Part shown: in pieces, positions 43,025 to 51,302 of the stretch | Numbering within the stretch: position 1 is the first letter of the stretch | How the letters are laid out: every line of letters begins with the position of its first letter | NCBI RefSeq assembly: GCF_000444875.1 | Contig: NC_021985.1 | Coordinates: forward strand, 4,360,170 to 4,424,169 | Direction of reading: 5' to 3' | Length of the DNA stretch: 64,000 nt | From: Streptomyces collinus Tu 365 | GTDB lineage: Bacteria > Actinomycetota > Actinomycetes > Streptomycetales > Streptomycetaceae | Notes under the pieces: generated by a model | Seen by the model: the letters and a program-made list of their open reading frames with translations, nothing else | Databases searched by the model: none | Told to the model about the DNA's origin: nothing | Position numbers and translations under genes: made by a program

Positions 43025-43741
43025 TCAGCGACGGCGCCGCGCTCGGCCCGTACGGGCCGCCTTGGCCCGCTTGGCGGCGAAGCGCACACCGCCCGGACTC
43101 TCGCCCACCTCGACGCGCACCACCGTGGACGGGGGATCCACCACGCCGTCACCCACATGCAGGATCGACGTCGACACCGCGCCGAGCTTGCTGAGGGCGG
43201 TGGCCGCAGCCTTCAGCTCCTCCTCGGCGGTGTCACCCTTCAGCGCCAGCATCTCGCCGTAGGGACGCAGCAGCGGGATGCCCCAGGTGGCCAGGCGGTC
43301 CAGCGGCGCCACGGCACGGGCGGTCACCACATGGACCGGCGGCAGCTTGCCCATGACCTCCTCGGCCCGGCCCCGCACCACGGTGACGTGGCCCAGGCCC
43401 AGCAGCTCGACGACCTCCGTGAGGAAGGTGGTCCGCCGCAGCAGGGGCTCCAGCAAGGTGATGTTCAGGTCTTCACGGACCAGGGCCAGCGGAATGCCCG
43501 GCAGGCCGGCGCCCGAGCCGACGTCGCACACCGTCACCCCCTCGGGAACCGCCTCCGAGAGGACCGCGCAGTTCAGCAGGTGCCGCTCCCACAGCCGGGG
43601 CACTTCGCGCGGGCCGATCAGCCCACGCTGCACCCCCGCCTCGGCCAGCAGCTCCGCATAGCGAACCGCATCGGCGAAGCGCTCACCGAACACTTCCCGC
43701 GCCTGCTCGGGCGCGGGGGGAAGCTCCGCTGCCTCCGTCAC
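43025..43741 (-). CDS. rsmG: 16S rRNA (guanine527-N7) methyltransferase
   Basis: A 238-residue SAM-dependent methyltransferase with the VCDVGSGAGLPGIPLAL motif I (about 73-89), LLEPLLRRTTFLTEVVELL and a C-terminal basic tail (AAKRAKAARTGRARRRR). It methylates G527 of 16S rRNA; loss gives low-level streptomycin resistance and antibiotic overproduction in Streptomyces. GTG start. A hairpin lies between jag and this gene. Confidence 0.96.
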   Translation of the reverse strand: MTEAAELPPAPEQAREVFGERFADAVRYAELLAEAGVQRGLIGPREVPRLWERHLLNCAVLSEAVPEGVTVCDVGSGAGLPGIPLALVREDLNITLLEPLLRRTTFLTEVVELLGLGHVTVVRGRAEEVMGKLPPVHVVTARAVAPLDRLATWGIPLLRPYGEMLALKGDTAEEELKAAATALSKLGAVSTSILHVGDGVVDPPSTVVRVEVGESPGGVRFAAKRAKAARTGRARRRR

Positions 43742-43811
43742 GGGGACCGTCCTTCCGTACAGCGCCGGCGCTTCGCGCGCCGACCACCAGAACTACCAGG
43801 CTGACAAAATT

Positions 43812-43840
43812 CGGCCCCGCCTGCTCAACAGACGGGGCCG
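43812..43840 (-). terminator. Hairpin between jag and rsmG
   Basis: CGGCCCCG and CGGGGCCG with further CTG/CAG pairing after one mismatch; short loop CTCAA. It lies between the jag stop and the rsmG start on the leftward strand. Confidence 0.7.
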
Positions 43841-43859
43841 GTGAAACGGGGGGAGCCGA

Positions 43860-44372
43860 TCAGGCGGGAAGCACGACGACGAAGCGCTGCGGCTCCTCGC
43901 CCTCGGACTCGCTGCGCAGTCCGGCCGCCTTGATCGCGTCGTGCACGACCTTGCGCTCGAACGGGGACATGGGCTTGAGCTTCATGGGCTCGCCCGAGCT
44001 CTTGACCTCGGCAGCGGCCTTGGCGCCCAGCTCGGACAGCTCGGCGCGCTTCTTGGCCCGGTAGCCCGCGATGTCCAGCATGAGCCGGCTGCGGTCCCCG
44101 GTCTCCCGGTGCACGGCCAGGCGCGTCAGCTCCTGGAGTGCCTCCAGCACCTCGCCGTCCCGGCCGACCAGCTTCTGCAGGTCACGGCCGCCGGTGTCGC
44201 TGATGATCGACACGGAGGCGCGATCGGCCTCGACGTCCATGTCGATGTCGCCGTCGAGGTCGGCGATGTCCAGCAGACCCTCCAGGTAGTCCGCCGCGAT
44301 CTCGCCCTCCTGCTCGAGGCGGGTGAGGGTGTCTGCACCCTCGGCAGCGGCGGAGGTGGTGCCTTCCGTCAC
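43860..44372 (-). CDS. jag: Jag/KhpB RNA-binding protein
   Basis: A 170-residue protein with a KH-like domain (RDLQKLVGRDGEVLEALQELTRLAVHRETG) and a C-terminal R3H domain (LKPMSPFERKVVHDAIKA). The long N-terminal Jag_N domain of firmicutes is absent; an acidic tail takes its place. KhpB proteins bind RNA with KhpA and affect cell shape and division. GTG start. It lies 15 bp after yidC in the origin-proximal operon. Confidence 0.93.
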   Translation of the reverse strand: MTEGTTSAAAEGADTLTRLEQEGEIAADYLEGLLDIADLDGDIDMDVEADRASVSIISDTGGRDLQKLVGRDGEVLEALQELTRLAVHRETGDRSRLMLDIAGYRAKKRAELSELGAKAAAEVKSSGEPMKLKPMSPFERKVVHDAIKAAGLRSESEGEEPQRFVVVLPA

Positions 44373-44387
44373 GGGATGGGCTCCTTC

Positions 44388-45671
44388 TTACTTCTTGGAC
44401 GGGGACTTGGGCCGCTGCGGGCCACCCTTGCGCTGGCCGGACTGGGCCTTGCTGCGGGTGCCGGAGCCGGGCTTCTGGGACTGCTTGGGAGCAGCGGGCT
44501 TGTCGTCCTGCGGCTCGCCGACCTGCAGGTCGTCGGACTTCTCCAGCGAGGTGGTCGCAGGGGCGTCGCCGGGCTGCCTCGGCCCGGACTGGCGCTGGGA
44601 CTTGCTCTGCCTCCTGGGCTGCTGGCGCCGTGCCGTCACGGTGGTGGCCGTGCCGTCCTCGGCCTGCACCACGGTCTGGCTCTCGCTCTTCGCCACGGTG
44701 CCGTCGGCGGCTGCGGCGAGGCCGGCCTTGGTCAGCGCGTTGATGAACTTGCGCTCGGACTCGTTGCGGTCGCGGCCCTTGGCGACGATCGCCTTGACGA
44801 TGGTCTTCTCGCTGCGGCGGCGGACCTTGCCGTGGGTCGTCACGTGCTTGGTCAGGCGCTCCAGGTAGGCGGCCTGGGCCTTGGAACCCGGGGTCGGGTT
44901 GTTGTGGATCACGTACATCTGCTGGCCCATGGTCCACACGTTGGTGGTCAGCCAGTAGACGAGGACACCGACCGGGAAGTTGATGCCGAAGACGGCGAAC
45001 ATGATCGGGAAGACGTACATCAGCATCTTCTGCTGCTGCATGAACGGGGTCTTCACGGTGGTGTCGACGTTCTTCGTCATCAGCTGGCGCTGCGTGTAGA
45101 ACTGCGACGCCGACATCATGACGATCATGATCACCGTCACGACGCGGACGTCGGTGACCGAGGCGCCCAGGTCGTGGATGGTGGCGGCGCTGTCCTTGAA
45201 CTTCGCGGCCAGCGGGGCCCCGAAGATGTGCGCCTTACGCGCGCTCTCCAGCAGCTGGTCGTTGATGACGCCGATGGTCTGGCCCGAGGCGATGCCGTTG
45301 AGCACGTGGTACAGGGCGAAGAAGAACGGGGACTGCGCCAGGATGGGAAGGCACGAGGAGAGCGGGTTGGTGCCCGACTCCTTGTACAGCTTCATCATCT
45401 CTTCGGACTGACGCTGCTTGTCGTTCTTGTAGCGCTCCTGGATCTTCTTCATCTCGGGCTGGAGCGTCTGCATCGCCCGGGTTGCCTTGATCTGCTTCAC
45501 GAAGAGCGGGATCAGGCAGATGCGGATCAGGATCACCAGGGACACGATGGACAGGCCCCAGGCCCATCCGGTGTCAGGGCCGAAGATGGCGCCGTACACC
45601 GTGTGGAACTGGACGATGACCCAGGAGACAGGTGTCGTGATGAAGCTGAAGAGGCTGGCAATCGTGTCCAC
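44388..45671 (-). CDS. yidC: Membrane protein insertase YidC
   Basis: A 427-residue Oxa1-family insertase. Five hydrophobic segments span residues 10-260 (WGLSIVSLVILIRICLIPLF; LPILAQSPFFFALYHVLNGI; MLMYVFPIMFAVFGINFPVGV), and the cytoplasmic C-terminal tail of about 160 residues is basic, Gln/Ser-rich and low-complexity. It inserts and folds membrane proteins with or without SecYEG. The GTG start lies 3 bp after the yidD stop. Confidence 0.96.
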   Translation of the reverse strand: MDTIASLFSFITTPVSWVIVQFHTVYGAIFGPDTGWAWGLSIVSLVILIRICLIPLFVKQIKATRAMQTLQPEMKKIQERYKNDKQRQSEEMMKLYKESGTNPLSSCLPILAQSPFFFALYHVLNGIASGQTIGVINDQLLESARKAHIFGAPLAAKFKDSAATIHDLGASVTDVRVVTVIMIVMMSASQFYTQRQLMTKNVDTTVKTPFMQQQKMLMYVFPIMFAVFGINFPVGVLVYWLTTNVWTMGQQMYVIHNNPTPGSKAQAAYLERLTKHVTTHGKVRRRSEKTIVKAIVAKGRDRNESERKFINALTKAGLAAAADGTVAKSESQTVVQAEDGTATTVTARRQQPRRQSKSQRQSGPRQPGDAPATTSLEKSDDLQVGEPQDDKPAAPKQSQKPGSGTRSKAQSGQRKGGPQRPKSPSKK

Positions 45672-45674
45672 TAA

Positions 45675-46040
45675 TCATGCTCCTTGGGCATGGGGCGAGG
45701 TCTCTGCGGCCGGGCTCGAGGGGTGATCGGAGATCGTCTTGTCCTCGAGGGCCGGTTCGGCGGCGGAGGTCCCGCCCTTGCGTGCGCGCCATGCGTCGCG
45801 CAGCAGTTCGTGCCACCGCGGGCGCTTGCGCGGCGGGACATGGTCCACACCGCCGAGCGACCACGGGTTGCACCGGAGGATGCGCCAGGCGGTGAGTGCC
45901 GTTCCCTTGATCGCACCGTGCCGGTCGATGGCCGTGTAGCCGTAATGAGAGCACGACGGGTAGTACTTGCACACCGGCCCCAGCAGGGGACTGATCGTCC
46001 ACTGGTACAGCTTGATCAGAGCCAGTAGCGGGTACTTCAT
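45675..46040 (-). CDS. yidD: Membrane protein insertion efficiency factor YidD
   Basis: A 121-residue protein with the YidD signature (LIKLYQWTISPLLGPVCKYYPSCSHYGYTAI; LTAWRILRCNPWSLGGVDHVP), a short amphipathic membrane-associated protein that assists YidC. The C-terminal 40 residues form a disordered tail. Its ATG overlaps the rnpA stop by four bases (ATGA). Confidence 0.95.
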   Translation of the reverse strand: MKYPLLALIKLYQWTISPLLGPVCKYYPSCSHYGYTAIDRHGAIKGTALTAWRILRCNPWSLGGVDHVPPRKRPRWHELLRDAWRARKGGTSAAEPALEDKTISDHPSSPAAETSPHAQGA

Positions 46041-46408
46041 CGCGCGCCCCCTCCCAGCAGCCGCTGAACGGCGGCGTCCAGGTCTCGGGCCAGCTGTGCG
46101 TGGTCTGCGTCGCCCGCTCCGGGCAGCGCTCGTACGACTACCAGGCTACCGGGGGGGAACAGGGCGACTCGGTCACGCATCAGATGGCGCAGTCTGCGCT
46201 TCACTTGGTTGCGCACGACCGCGCCACCCACGGCCTTGCTCACGACGAAACCCGCACGCGTCGGGGGAGCGCTCTCCCCAGGCGCGTGCGGGTCCGTGGC
46301 ACCGCTTCGAAGGTGGACGACGAGGGTCGGGCGGCCTGCCCGGCGCCCCCGTCGTACCGCGGTCGCGAAGTCCTCGCGCCGCCTCAGCCGATGCTCGGTA
46401 GGCAGCAC
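46037..46408 (-). CDS. rnpA: Ribonuclease P protein component
   Basis: A 123-residue basic protein with the RNase P protein fold: LPTEHRLRRREDFATAVRRGRR and the conserved RNR-like segment GGAVVRNQVKRRLRHLMRDR. It works with the catalytic RNA to trim tRNA 5' leaders. GTG start, between rpmH and yidD, and translationally coupled to yidD by the overlap. Confidence 0.96.
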   Translation of the reverse strand: MLPTEHRLRRREDFATAVRRGRRAGRPTLVVHLRSGATDPHAPGESAPPTRAGFVVSKAVGGAVVRNQVKRRLRHLMRDRVALFPPGSLVVVRALPGAGDADHAQLARDLDAAVQRLLGGGAR

Positions 46409-46428
46409 GACGTCACGACCTGATCAGA

Positions 46429-46566
46429 TCAGGCGGACAGGCTGGCGCGACCCTTGCTGCGACGGTTCGCGAGAATCGCGCGGCCGGCACGGGTGCGCAT
46501 CCGCAGGCGGAAGCCGTGGGTCTTCGCGCGACGACGGTTGTTCGGCTGGAAGGTGCGCTTGCTCAC
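46429..46566 (-). CDS. rpmH: 50S ribosomal protein L34
   Basis: A 45-residue protein (VSKRTFQPNNRRRAKTHGF...GRASLSA) that matches L34 throughout. GTG start at 46566. It is transcribed leftward, divergent from dnaA, with its promoter at 46734-46763, and 20 bp precede rnpA. Confidence 0.97.
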   Translation of the reverse strand: MSKRTFQPNNRRRAKTHGFRLRMRTRAGRAILANRRSKGRASLSA

Positions 46567-46733
46567 TCGGGGGCTCCAGAAAAGAATCGGTGGTGGCGGG
46601 GTGCCGTCCTGGCTGTCACCGTGCGCCCACGAGTAGCTCGCGTCACGCCCGAGTGCACCGCTTCCCGATCACCTGAAGTGATCTGTGCCCATCGGAGGCA
46701 GGCGGCAGCAGCCATCGACAACTCGACCTGGTT

Positions 46734-46763
46734 ACGGTACGCGCGGCTACGCCATCCGGTCAA
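46734..46763 (-). promoter_or_regulatory. rpmH promoter
   Basis: TTGACC (46763-46758), an 18-bp spacer and TACCGT (46739-46734) on the leftward strand, about 170 bp before rpmH. Confidence 0.65.
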
Positions 46764-46784
46764 ACCGAGAGCGGCGGAGGGACA

Positions 46785-46793
46785 CTGTCCACA
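46785..46793 (+). promoter_or_regulatory. DnaA box between rpmH and dnaA promoters
   Basis: CTGTCCACA matches the Streptomyces DnaA-box consensus. A second, one-mismatch TGGGGACAA is at 46797-46805, just before the dnaA -35. They suit autoregulation of dnaA. Confidence 0.7.
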
Positions 46794-46809
46794 GGCTGGG
46801 GACAACAAC

Positions 46810-46839
46810 TTGAACCGTAGCGGCCACGCTGACTACCGT
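46810..46839 (+). promoter_or_regulatory. dnaA promoter
   Basis: TTGAAC (46810-46815), an 18-bp spacer and TACCGT (46834-46839). Start of transcription about 46846, giving a leader of nearly 100 bases. Confidence 0.65.
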
Positions 46840-46941
46840 GGCTGAACTCCGATTCGTTCCTTTATCCCCGGCCGACCTGATTTACATCCCGACCCGTCCG
46901 CGAACCACACGTTCGTGGGACCTGCTGAGAGAGCGTGCCCT

Positions 46942-48969
46942 GTGGCTGACGTACCTGCCGATCTTGCCGCAGTGTGGCCACGAGTACTGGACCAGCTCCT
47001 CGGTGAGGGCCGCGGGCAGGGCGTCGAGGCGAAGGACGAGCACTGGATCCGGCGCTGCCAGCCGCTGGCGCTGGTCGCGGACACCGCTCTCCTCGCCGTG
47101 CCGAACGAATTCGCGAAGAACGTGCTGGAGGGCCGTCTCGCGCCGGTCGTGAGCGAGACCCTGAGCCGCGAGTGCGGCCGCCCCATCCGCATCGCGATCA
47201 CCGTGGACGACTCCGCGGGCGAGCCGCCGGCCCCGCAGCCGTCCCCCGGCCAGCCGCAGCGCTACGAGGAGCCGGAGCCCCCCTCCGCGTACGAGGGCTA
47301 CGGCCGGCACCGCGCCCCCGAACCGCCGCCGGGCGGCGAGCCGGGTCCCCGCGGCGAGCAGATGCCGACCGCCCGTCCCGCGTATCCGTCCGAGTACCAG
47401 CGCCCCGAGCCCGGCGCCTGGCCGCGGTCGGGGCAGGACGACTACGGCTGGCAGCAGCAGCGCCTCGGCTTCCCCGAGCGCGACCCCTACGCCTCGCCGT
47501 CGCAGGAGTCCTACGGCTCCTCCGGCCAGGACTCCTACGGCGCGCCGTCCCAGGACTACCGCCCGCAGAGCGTGGACCGTCCGTCGTACGAGCCGAAGCG
47601 CGGCGACTACGACGCCCCGCACCCCGACTACGACCGTCCGGAGCGCTCCGACTACAGGCGCCAGGACCGGTCCGACTACGACCGCCAGGAACGGCCGGAC
47701 TACGACCGTCCCGACCGGTCCGACTACGACCGTCCCGACCGGTCCGACTACAGCGTTCCGCGCGCCGAGTACGACCAGCGCGACCCGGTCCGCCGTGAGC
47801 TGCCCGACGCACCGGGCGGCGCCGGACCCGCGCACCGGGGCGGCCCCGGCCGTCCCGACCTGCCGCCGGCCGGCGGAAGCGGTGCGCCCGGTCCGCTGGC
47901 GGCGAAGCCCGCCCCGGCGAGCGGCCCCGGTGAGCCGACCGCCCGGCTGAACCCGAAGTACCTCTTCGACACCTTCGTCATCGGTGCCTCCAACCGGTTC
48001 GCGCACGCGGCCGCGGTCGCGGTCGCCGAGGCACCCGCGAAGGCGTACAACCCCCTGTTCATCTACGGGGAGTCGGGGCTCGGCAAGACCCATCTGCTGC
48101 ACGCGATCGGGCACTACGCGCGCAGCCTCTACCCGGGCACGCGGGTGCGGTACGTCAGCTCGGAGGAGTTCACCAACGAGTTCATCAACTCCATCCGCGA
48201 CGGCAAGGGCGACAGCTTCCGCAAGCGCTACCGCGAGATGGACATCCTGCTCGTCGACGACATCCAGTTCCTCGCGGACAAGGAGTCGACGCAGGAGGAG
48301 TTCTTCCACACCTTCAACACGCTCCACAACGCCAACAAGCAGATCGTGCTGTCCTCCGACCGGCCGCCCAAGCAGCTGGTGACGCTGGAGGACCGGCTGC
48401 GCAACCGCTTCGAGTGGGGCCTGATCACGGACGTCCAGCCGCCCGAGCTGGAGACGCGTATCGCGATCCTGCGCAAGAAGGCGGTGCAGGAACAGCTCAA
48501 CGCCCCGCCGGAGGTACTGGAGTTCATCGCCTCGCGGATCTCGCGGAACATCCGTGAGCTGGAGGGCGCGCTGATCCGGGTGACGGCGTTCGCGTCGCTC
48601 AACCGGCAGCCGGTGGACCTGGGTCTGACGGAGATCGTGCTGAAGGACCTGATCCCGGGCGGCGAGGACTCGGCGCCGGAGATCACGGCGACGGCCATCA
48701 TGGGGGCGACCGCCGACTACTTCGGCCTCACGGTCGAGGACCTGTGCGGAACCTCGCGCGGCCGGGCGCTGGTGACGGCGCGCCAGATCGCCATGTACCT
48801 CTGCCGTGAGCTGACGGACCTCTCGCTGCCCAAGATCGGGGCGCAGTTCGGCGGCCGCGACCACACGACGGTGATGCACGCGGACCGCAAGATCCGCGCG
48901 CTGATGGCCGAGCGGCGCTCGATCTACAACCAGGTCACGGAACTCACCAACCGCATCAAGAACGGCTGA
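46942..48969 (+). CDS. dnaA: Chromosomal replication initiator DnaA
   Basis: A 675-residue initiator, longer than most because domain II is extended: domain I (1-90), domain II (about 90-335, Pro/Tyr/Asp/Arg-rich with tandem repeats), AAA+ domain III with Walker A GESGLGKTH (about 376-384) and Walker B DILLVDDIQF, and domain IV with the DnaA-box motif CRELTDLSLPKIGAQFGGRDHTTVMHA split over the helix-turn-helix. GTG start preceded by GAGAGAGCG. It binds boxes in oriC just downstream. Divergent from rpmH. Confidence 0.97.
   Translation: MADVPADLAAVWPRVLDQLLGEGRGQGVEAKDEHWIRRCQPLALVADTALLAVPNEFAKNVLEGRLAPVVSETLSRECGRPIRIAITVDDSAGEPPAPQPSPGQPQRYEEPEPPSAYEGYGRHRAPEPPPGGEPGPRGEQMPTARPAYPSEYQRPEPGAWPRSGQDDYGWQQQRLGFPERDPYASPSQESYGSSGQDSYGAPSQDYRPQSVDRPSYEPKRGDYDAPHPDYDRPERSDYRRQDRSDYDRQERPDYDRPDRSDYDRPDRSDYSVPRAEYDQRDPVRRELPDAPGGAGPAHRGGPGRPDLPPAGGSGAPGPLAAKPAPASGPGEPTARLNPKYLFDTFVIGASNRFAHAAAVAVAEAPAKAYNPLFIYGESGLGKTHLLHAIGHYARSLYPGTRVRYVSSEEFTNEFINSIRDGKGDSFRKRYREMDILLVDDIQFLADKESTQEEFFHTFNTLHNANKQIVLSSDRPPKQLVTLEDRLRNRFEWGLITDVQPPELETRIAILRKKAVQEQLNAPPEVLEFIASRISRNIRELEGALIRVTAFASLNRQPVDLGLTEIVLKDLIPGGEDSAPEITATAIMGATADYFGLTVEDLCGTSRGRALVTARQIAMYLCRELTDLSLPKIGAQFGGRDHTTVMHADRKIRALMAERRSIYNQVTELTNRIKNG
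47626..47745 (+). repeat. Five 24-bp tandem repeats in dnaA domain II
   Basis: Units begin GACTACGACCGT and encode DYDRPDRS-like octapeptides (residues 229-268). The last two copies are identical; a shorter degenerate copy precedes them at 47605-47625. Copy number could vary between strains. Confidence 0.9.
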
Positions 48970-48990
48970 CAGAGGCGTACGACAGCGTCC

Positions 48991-49025
48991 GAGGGCGCCC
49001 CGGGATCTCCTCCCGGGGCGCCCTC
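48991..49025 (+). terminator. dnaA terminator
   Basis: A perfect 14-bp GC-rich stem (GAGGGCGCCCCGGG / CCCGGGGCGCCCTC) with a 7-nt loop, 22 bp after the dnaA stop. It would protect oriC from read-through. Confidence 0.85.
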
Positions 49026-49261
49026 AGGCGTTTCCGCCGGGTGCCCTCAGGCGTCTCGGCCGGCGCTGCCGGGTCCTGGAGACGCCCCTGGGCGCCGCCG
49101 GTGCGCACCCGGAACGCCTGCCGCGGGCGCCGCGAGGCCGCCGCGGGGACGCCCTCCTGCCGCCTCGCGGGGGCTGCGGGCACCCTCGCACCCCCTCCCA
49201 CACCCTGTGGACCGTCTCCCGTCCGACATCCTGTGTTCGATTAGCCGCCGGGTTACGGCCT

Positions 49262-49270
49262 CCCTCCACA
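49262..49270 (+). promoter_or_regulatory. DnaA box in oriC
   Basis: CCCTCCACA, an exact consensus match in the left part of oriC. Confidence 0.75.
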
Positions 49271-49405
49271 GATTCGGTGACTTTCTCGCGTCCACATCCT
49301 GGGGACCGCCAAGTTGTCCCGAGCCGCGTCCACAGGCAGCCTGGGGAGTCGATGTCCACGCAGGTCAGCACCCTGTGGATTCGTGGACGAACGATCTCCA
49401 CAGGC

Positions 49406-49414
49406 TGTGGACGA
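49406..49414 (-). promoter_or_regulatory. DnaA box in oriC
   Basis: TGTGGACGA on the + strand, i.e. TCGTCCACA on the minus strand; exact consensus match. Confidence 0.75.
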
Positions 49415-49495
49415 ACCCGGGTTCCACAGCCTGTGCACGAAGTTGTCCACGGGTAGCCCACAGGCTGGGGCCGGTTGTCCCCAGCGATCGGCCGC

Positions 49496-49504
49496 TTCTC
49501 CACA
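49496..49504 (+). promoter_or_regulatory. DnaA box in oriC
   Basis: TTCTCCACA, exact consensus match. Confidence 0.75.
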
Positions 49505-49666
49505 TGGCTGTCCACTGTTCGGCAACCCGAAGCCCCCGGTCACCGCGTCGAGTGAAAGCCGTCACACGAAGGTGCCGGATTGGGGTGTGGGAAACGTGGG
49601 TAAACCTGGGGACACAGCTGGGGAGAACTGCGCCCTGGCTGTGGGCGGTGTGTGCAGAACTTTCTG

Positions 49667-49675
49667 TTCTCCACA
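49667..49675 (+). promoter_or_regulatory. DnaA box in oriC
   Basis: TTCTCCACA, exact consensus match in the right part of oriC. Confidence 0.75.
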
Positions 49676-49994
49676 GAGACCCCTGGTTTTCCACCGCCTC
49701 CGCCCACAGGGCCAGTGGACAAAATTGTGGGTGTGACCTGGGAAAACGAGGTTATCCACGGTATCCACAGGCCCTACTACTACTCCCGACTAGAGAGAGC
49801 TGGGAATCCGTTTCGAAGCGGGGCCTGTGCACAACTCGCCCTCTCGAGCCCGGCTGCCCCTCGGAGCGACTTGACCCCGACAGGCACCTACTGTCAGTGC
49901 GGTGCGTCAGACTGGTCCCCGGCGTCCTTCCCGTCGTGGTGGGCCGGGACGCCGAGTCGGAGGACTCAGTAGCAACAGCAGGAGGCGGCTTACG

Positions 49995-51125
49995 GTGAAG
50001 ATCCGGGTGGAACGCGACGTACTCGCGGAGGCAGTGGCCTGGGCGGCACGCAGCCTCCCGGCCCGTCCGCCGGCGCCTGTCCTCGCCGGGCTGCTGCTGA
50101 AGGCCGAGGACGGCCAGCTGAGCCTGTCGAGCTTCGACTACGAGGTGTCAGCGCGGGTCAGCGTCGAGGCGGAGGTCGAGGAGGACGGCACCGTGCTCGT
50201 CTCCGGCCGGCTCCTCGCCGACATCTCCCGCGCCCTCCCCAACCGCCCGGTGGAGATCTCCACAGACGGTGTACGGGCGACCGTGGTCTGCGGCTCCTCG
50301 CGCTTCACCCTCCACACCCTGCCGGTGGAGGAGTACCCGAGCCTGCCGCAGATGCCGAACGCCACGGGCACCGTCCCCGGCGAGGTCTTCGCGTCCGCCG
50401 TCTCCCAGGTGGCCATCGCCGCCGGCCGTGACGACACGCTGCCCGTGCTGACCGGTGTGCGCATCGAGATCGAGGGCGACACGGTCACCCTGGCCTCCAC
50501 CGACCGCTACCGCTTCGCGGTCCGCGAGTTCCTGTGGAAGCCGGAGAACCCGGACGTCTCCGCGGTCGCCCTGGTGCCCGCCAAGACGCTCCAGGACACG
50601 GCCAAGGCCCTGACCAGCGGCGACAGCGTCATCCTGGCGCTGTCCGGGTCGGGCGCCGGCGAGGGCCTCATCGGTTTCGAGGGCGCGGGCCGCCGTACGA
50701 CCACGCGTCTGCTCGAGGGCGACCTGCCGAAGTACCGCACGCTGTTCCCGACCGAGTTCAACTCCGTCGCCGTGATCGAGACCGCCCCCTTCGTGGAGGC
50801 CGTCAAGCGTGTGGCCCTGGTCGCCGAGCGCAACACCCCGGTGCGGCTGAGCTTCGAGCAGGGTGTGCTGATCCTGGAGGCCGGCTCCAGCGACGACGCA
50901 CAGGCTGTGGAAAGGGTCGACGCCCAGCTCGACGGCGACGACATCTCGATCGCCTTCAACCCGACCTTCCTGCTGGACGGTCTGAGCGCGATCGACTCCC
51001 CCGTGGCCCAGCTCTCGTTCACCACGTCCACTAAGCCCGCGCTGCTCAGCGGCAAGCCGGCCCTGGACGCGGAGGCCGACGATGCCTACAAGTACCTGAT
51101 CATGCCGGTGCGGCTGAGCGGCTGA
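49995..51125 (+). CDS. dnaN: DNA polymerase III sliding clamp (beta subunit)
   Basis: A 376-residue clamp protein of three repeated domains (MKIRVERDVLAEAVAWAARSL; EVFASAVSQVAIAAGRDDTLPVL; PFVEAVKRVALVAERNTPVRL) ending in KYLIMPVRLSG. It encircles DNA and binds replicative polymerase and other partners. The GTG start is preceded by AGGAGGCGGC. It follows oriC and precedes gnd, with a hairpin and a DnaA box behind it. Confidence 0.97.
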   Translation: MKIRVERDVLAEAVAWAARSLPARPPAPVLAGLLLKAEDGQLSLSSFDYEVSARVSVEAEVEEDGTVLVSGRLLADISRALPNRPVEISTDGVRATVVCGSSRFTLHTLPVEEYPSLPQMPNATGTVPGEVFASAVSQVAIAAGRDDTLPVLTGVRIEIEGDTVTLASTDRYRFAVREFLWKPENPDVSAVALVPAKTLQDTAKALTSGDSVILALSGSGAGEGLIGFEGAGRRTTTRLLEGDLPKYRTLFPTEFNSVAVIETAPFVEAVKRVALVAERNTPVRLSFEQGVLILEAGSSDDAQAVERVDAQLDGDDISIAFNPTFLLDGLSAIDSPVAQLSFTTSTKPALLSGKPALDAEADDAYKYLIMPVRLSG

Positions 51126-51136
51126 GCCGCCGGCGG

Positions 51137-51174
51137 CCGTCCACAGGCCGGTGGAGAAGTCCCCCGGCCTGTGG
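51137..51174 (+). terminator. Hairpin with an overlapping DnaA box after dnaN
   Basis: CCACAGGCCGG (51141-51151) and CCGGCCTGTGG (51164-51174) form an 11-bp stem with a 12-nt loop. CCGTCCACA at 51137-51145 matches a DnaA box and overlaps the first arm. Confidence 0.6.
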
Positions 51175-51302
51175 AAGAACCCGCAGGTGAGGGGCTACGC
51201 ATGAGCGCGTATGCCCACAGCTGTGCATGAGCGTCCGGGTTTAGGCTCGGCACGGCACGAAGGTGCCTCTCACGCCACACAGCGACCTAAGGAAAACAAC
51301 TG

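Larger units (their letters stand above)
49026..49978. other. oriC: Chromosomal replication origin oriC
   Basis: A gene-free stretch of about 950 bp between dnaA and dnaN. I count four exact matches to (T/C)(T/C)(G/A/C)TCCACA (listed separately) and at least ten one-mismatch boxes, for example at 49206, 49288, 49326, 49382, 49394, 49443, 49475, 49508, 49714, 49752, 49761 and 49826. They occur on both strands in two groups, 49200-49515 and 49580-49835. Streptomyces origins typically contain about 19 boxes here. TACTACTAC repeats lie at about 49775-49783. Confidence 0.93.

Noticed and set aside
49871..49895. TTGACC with TACTGT as a dnaN promoter
   Set aside because: The spacing is only about 12 bp, too short; the GACAG/CTGTC repeat here may be something else.
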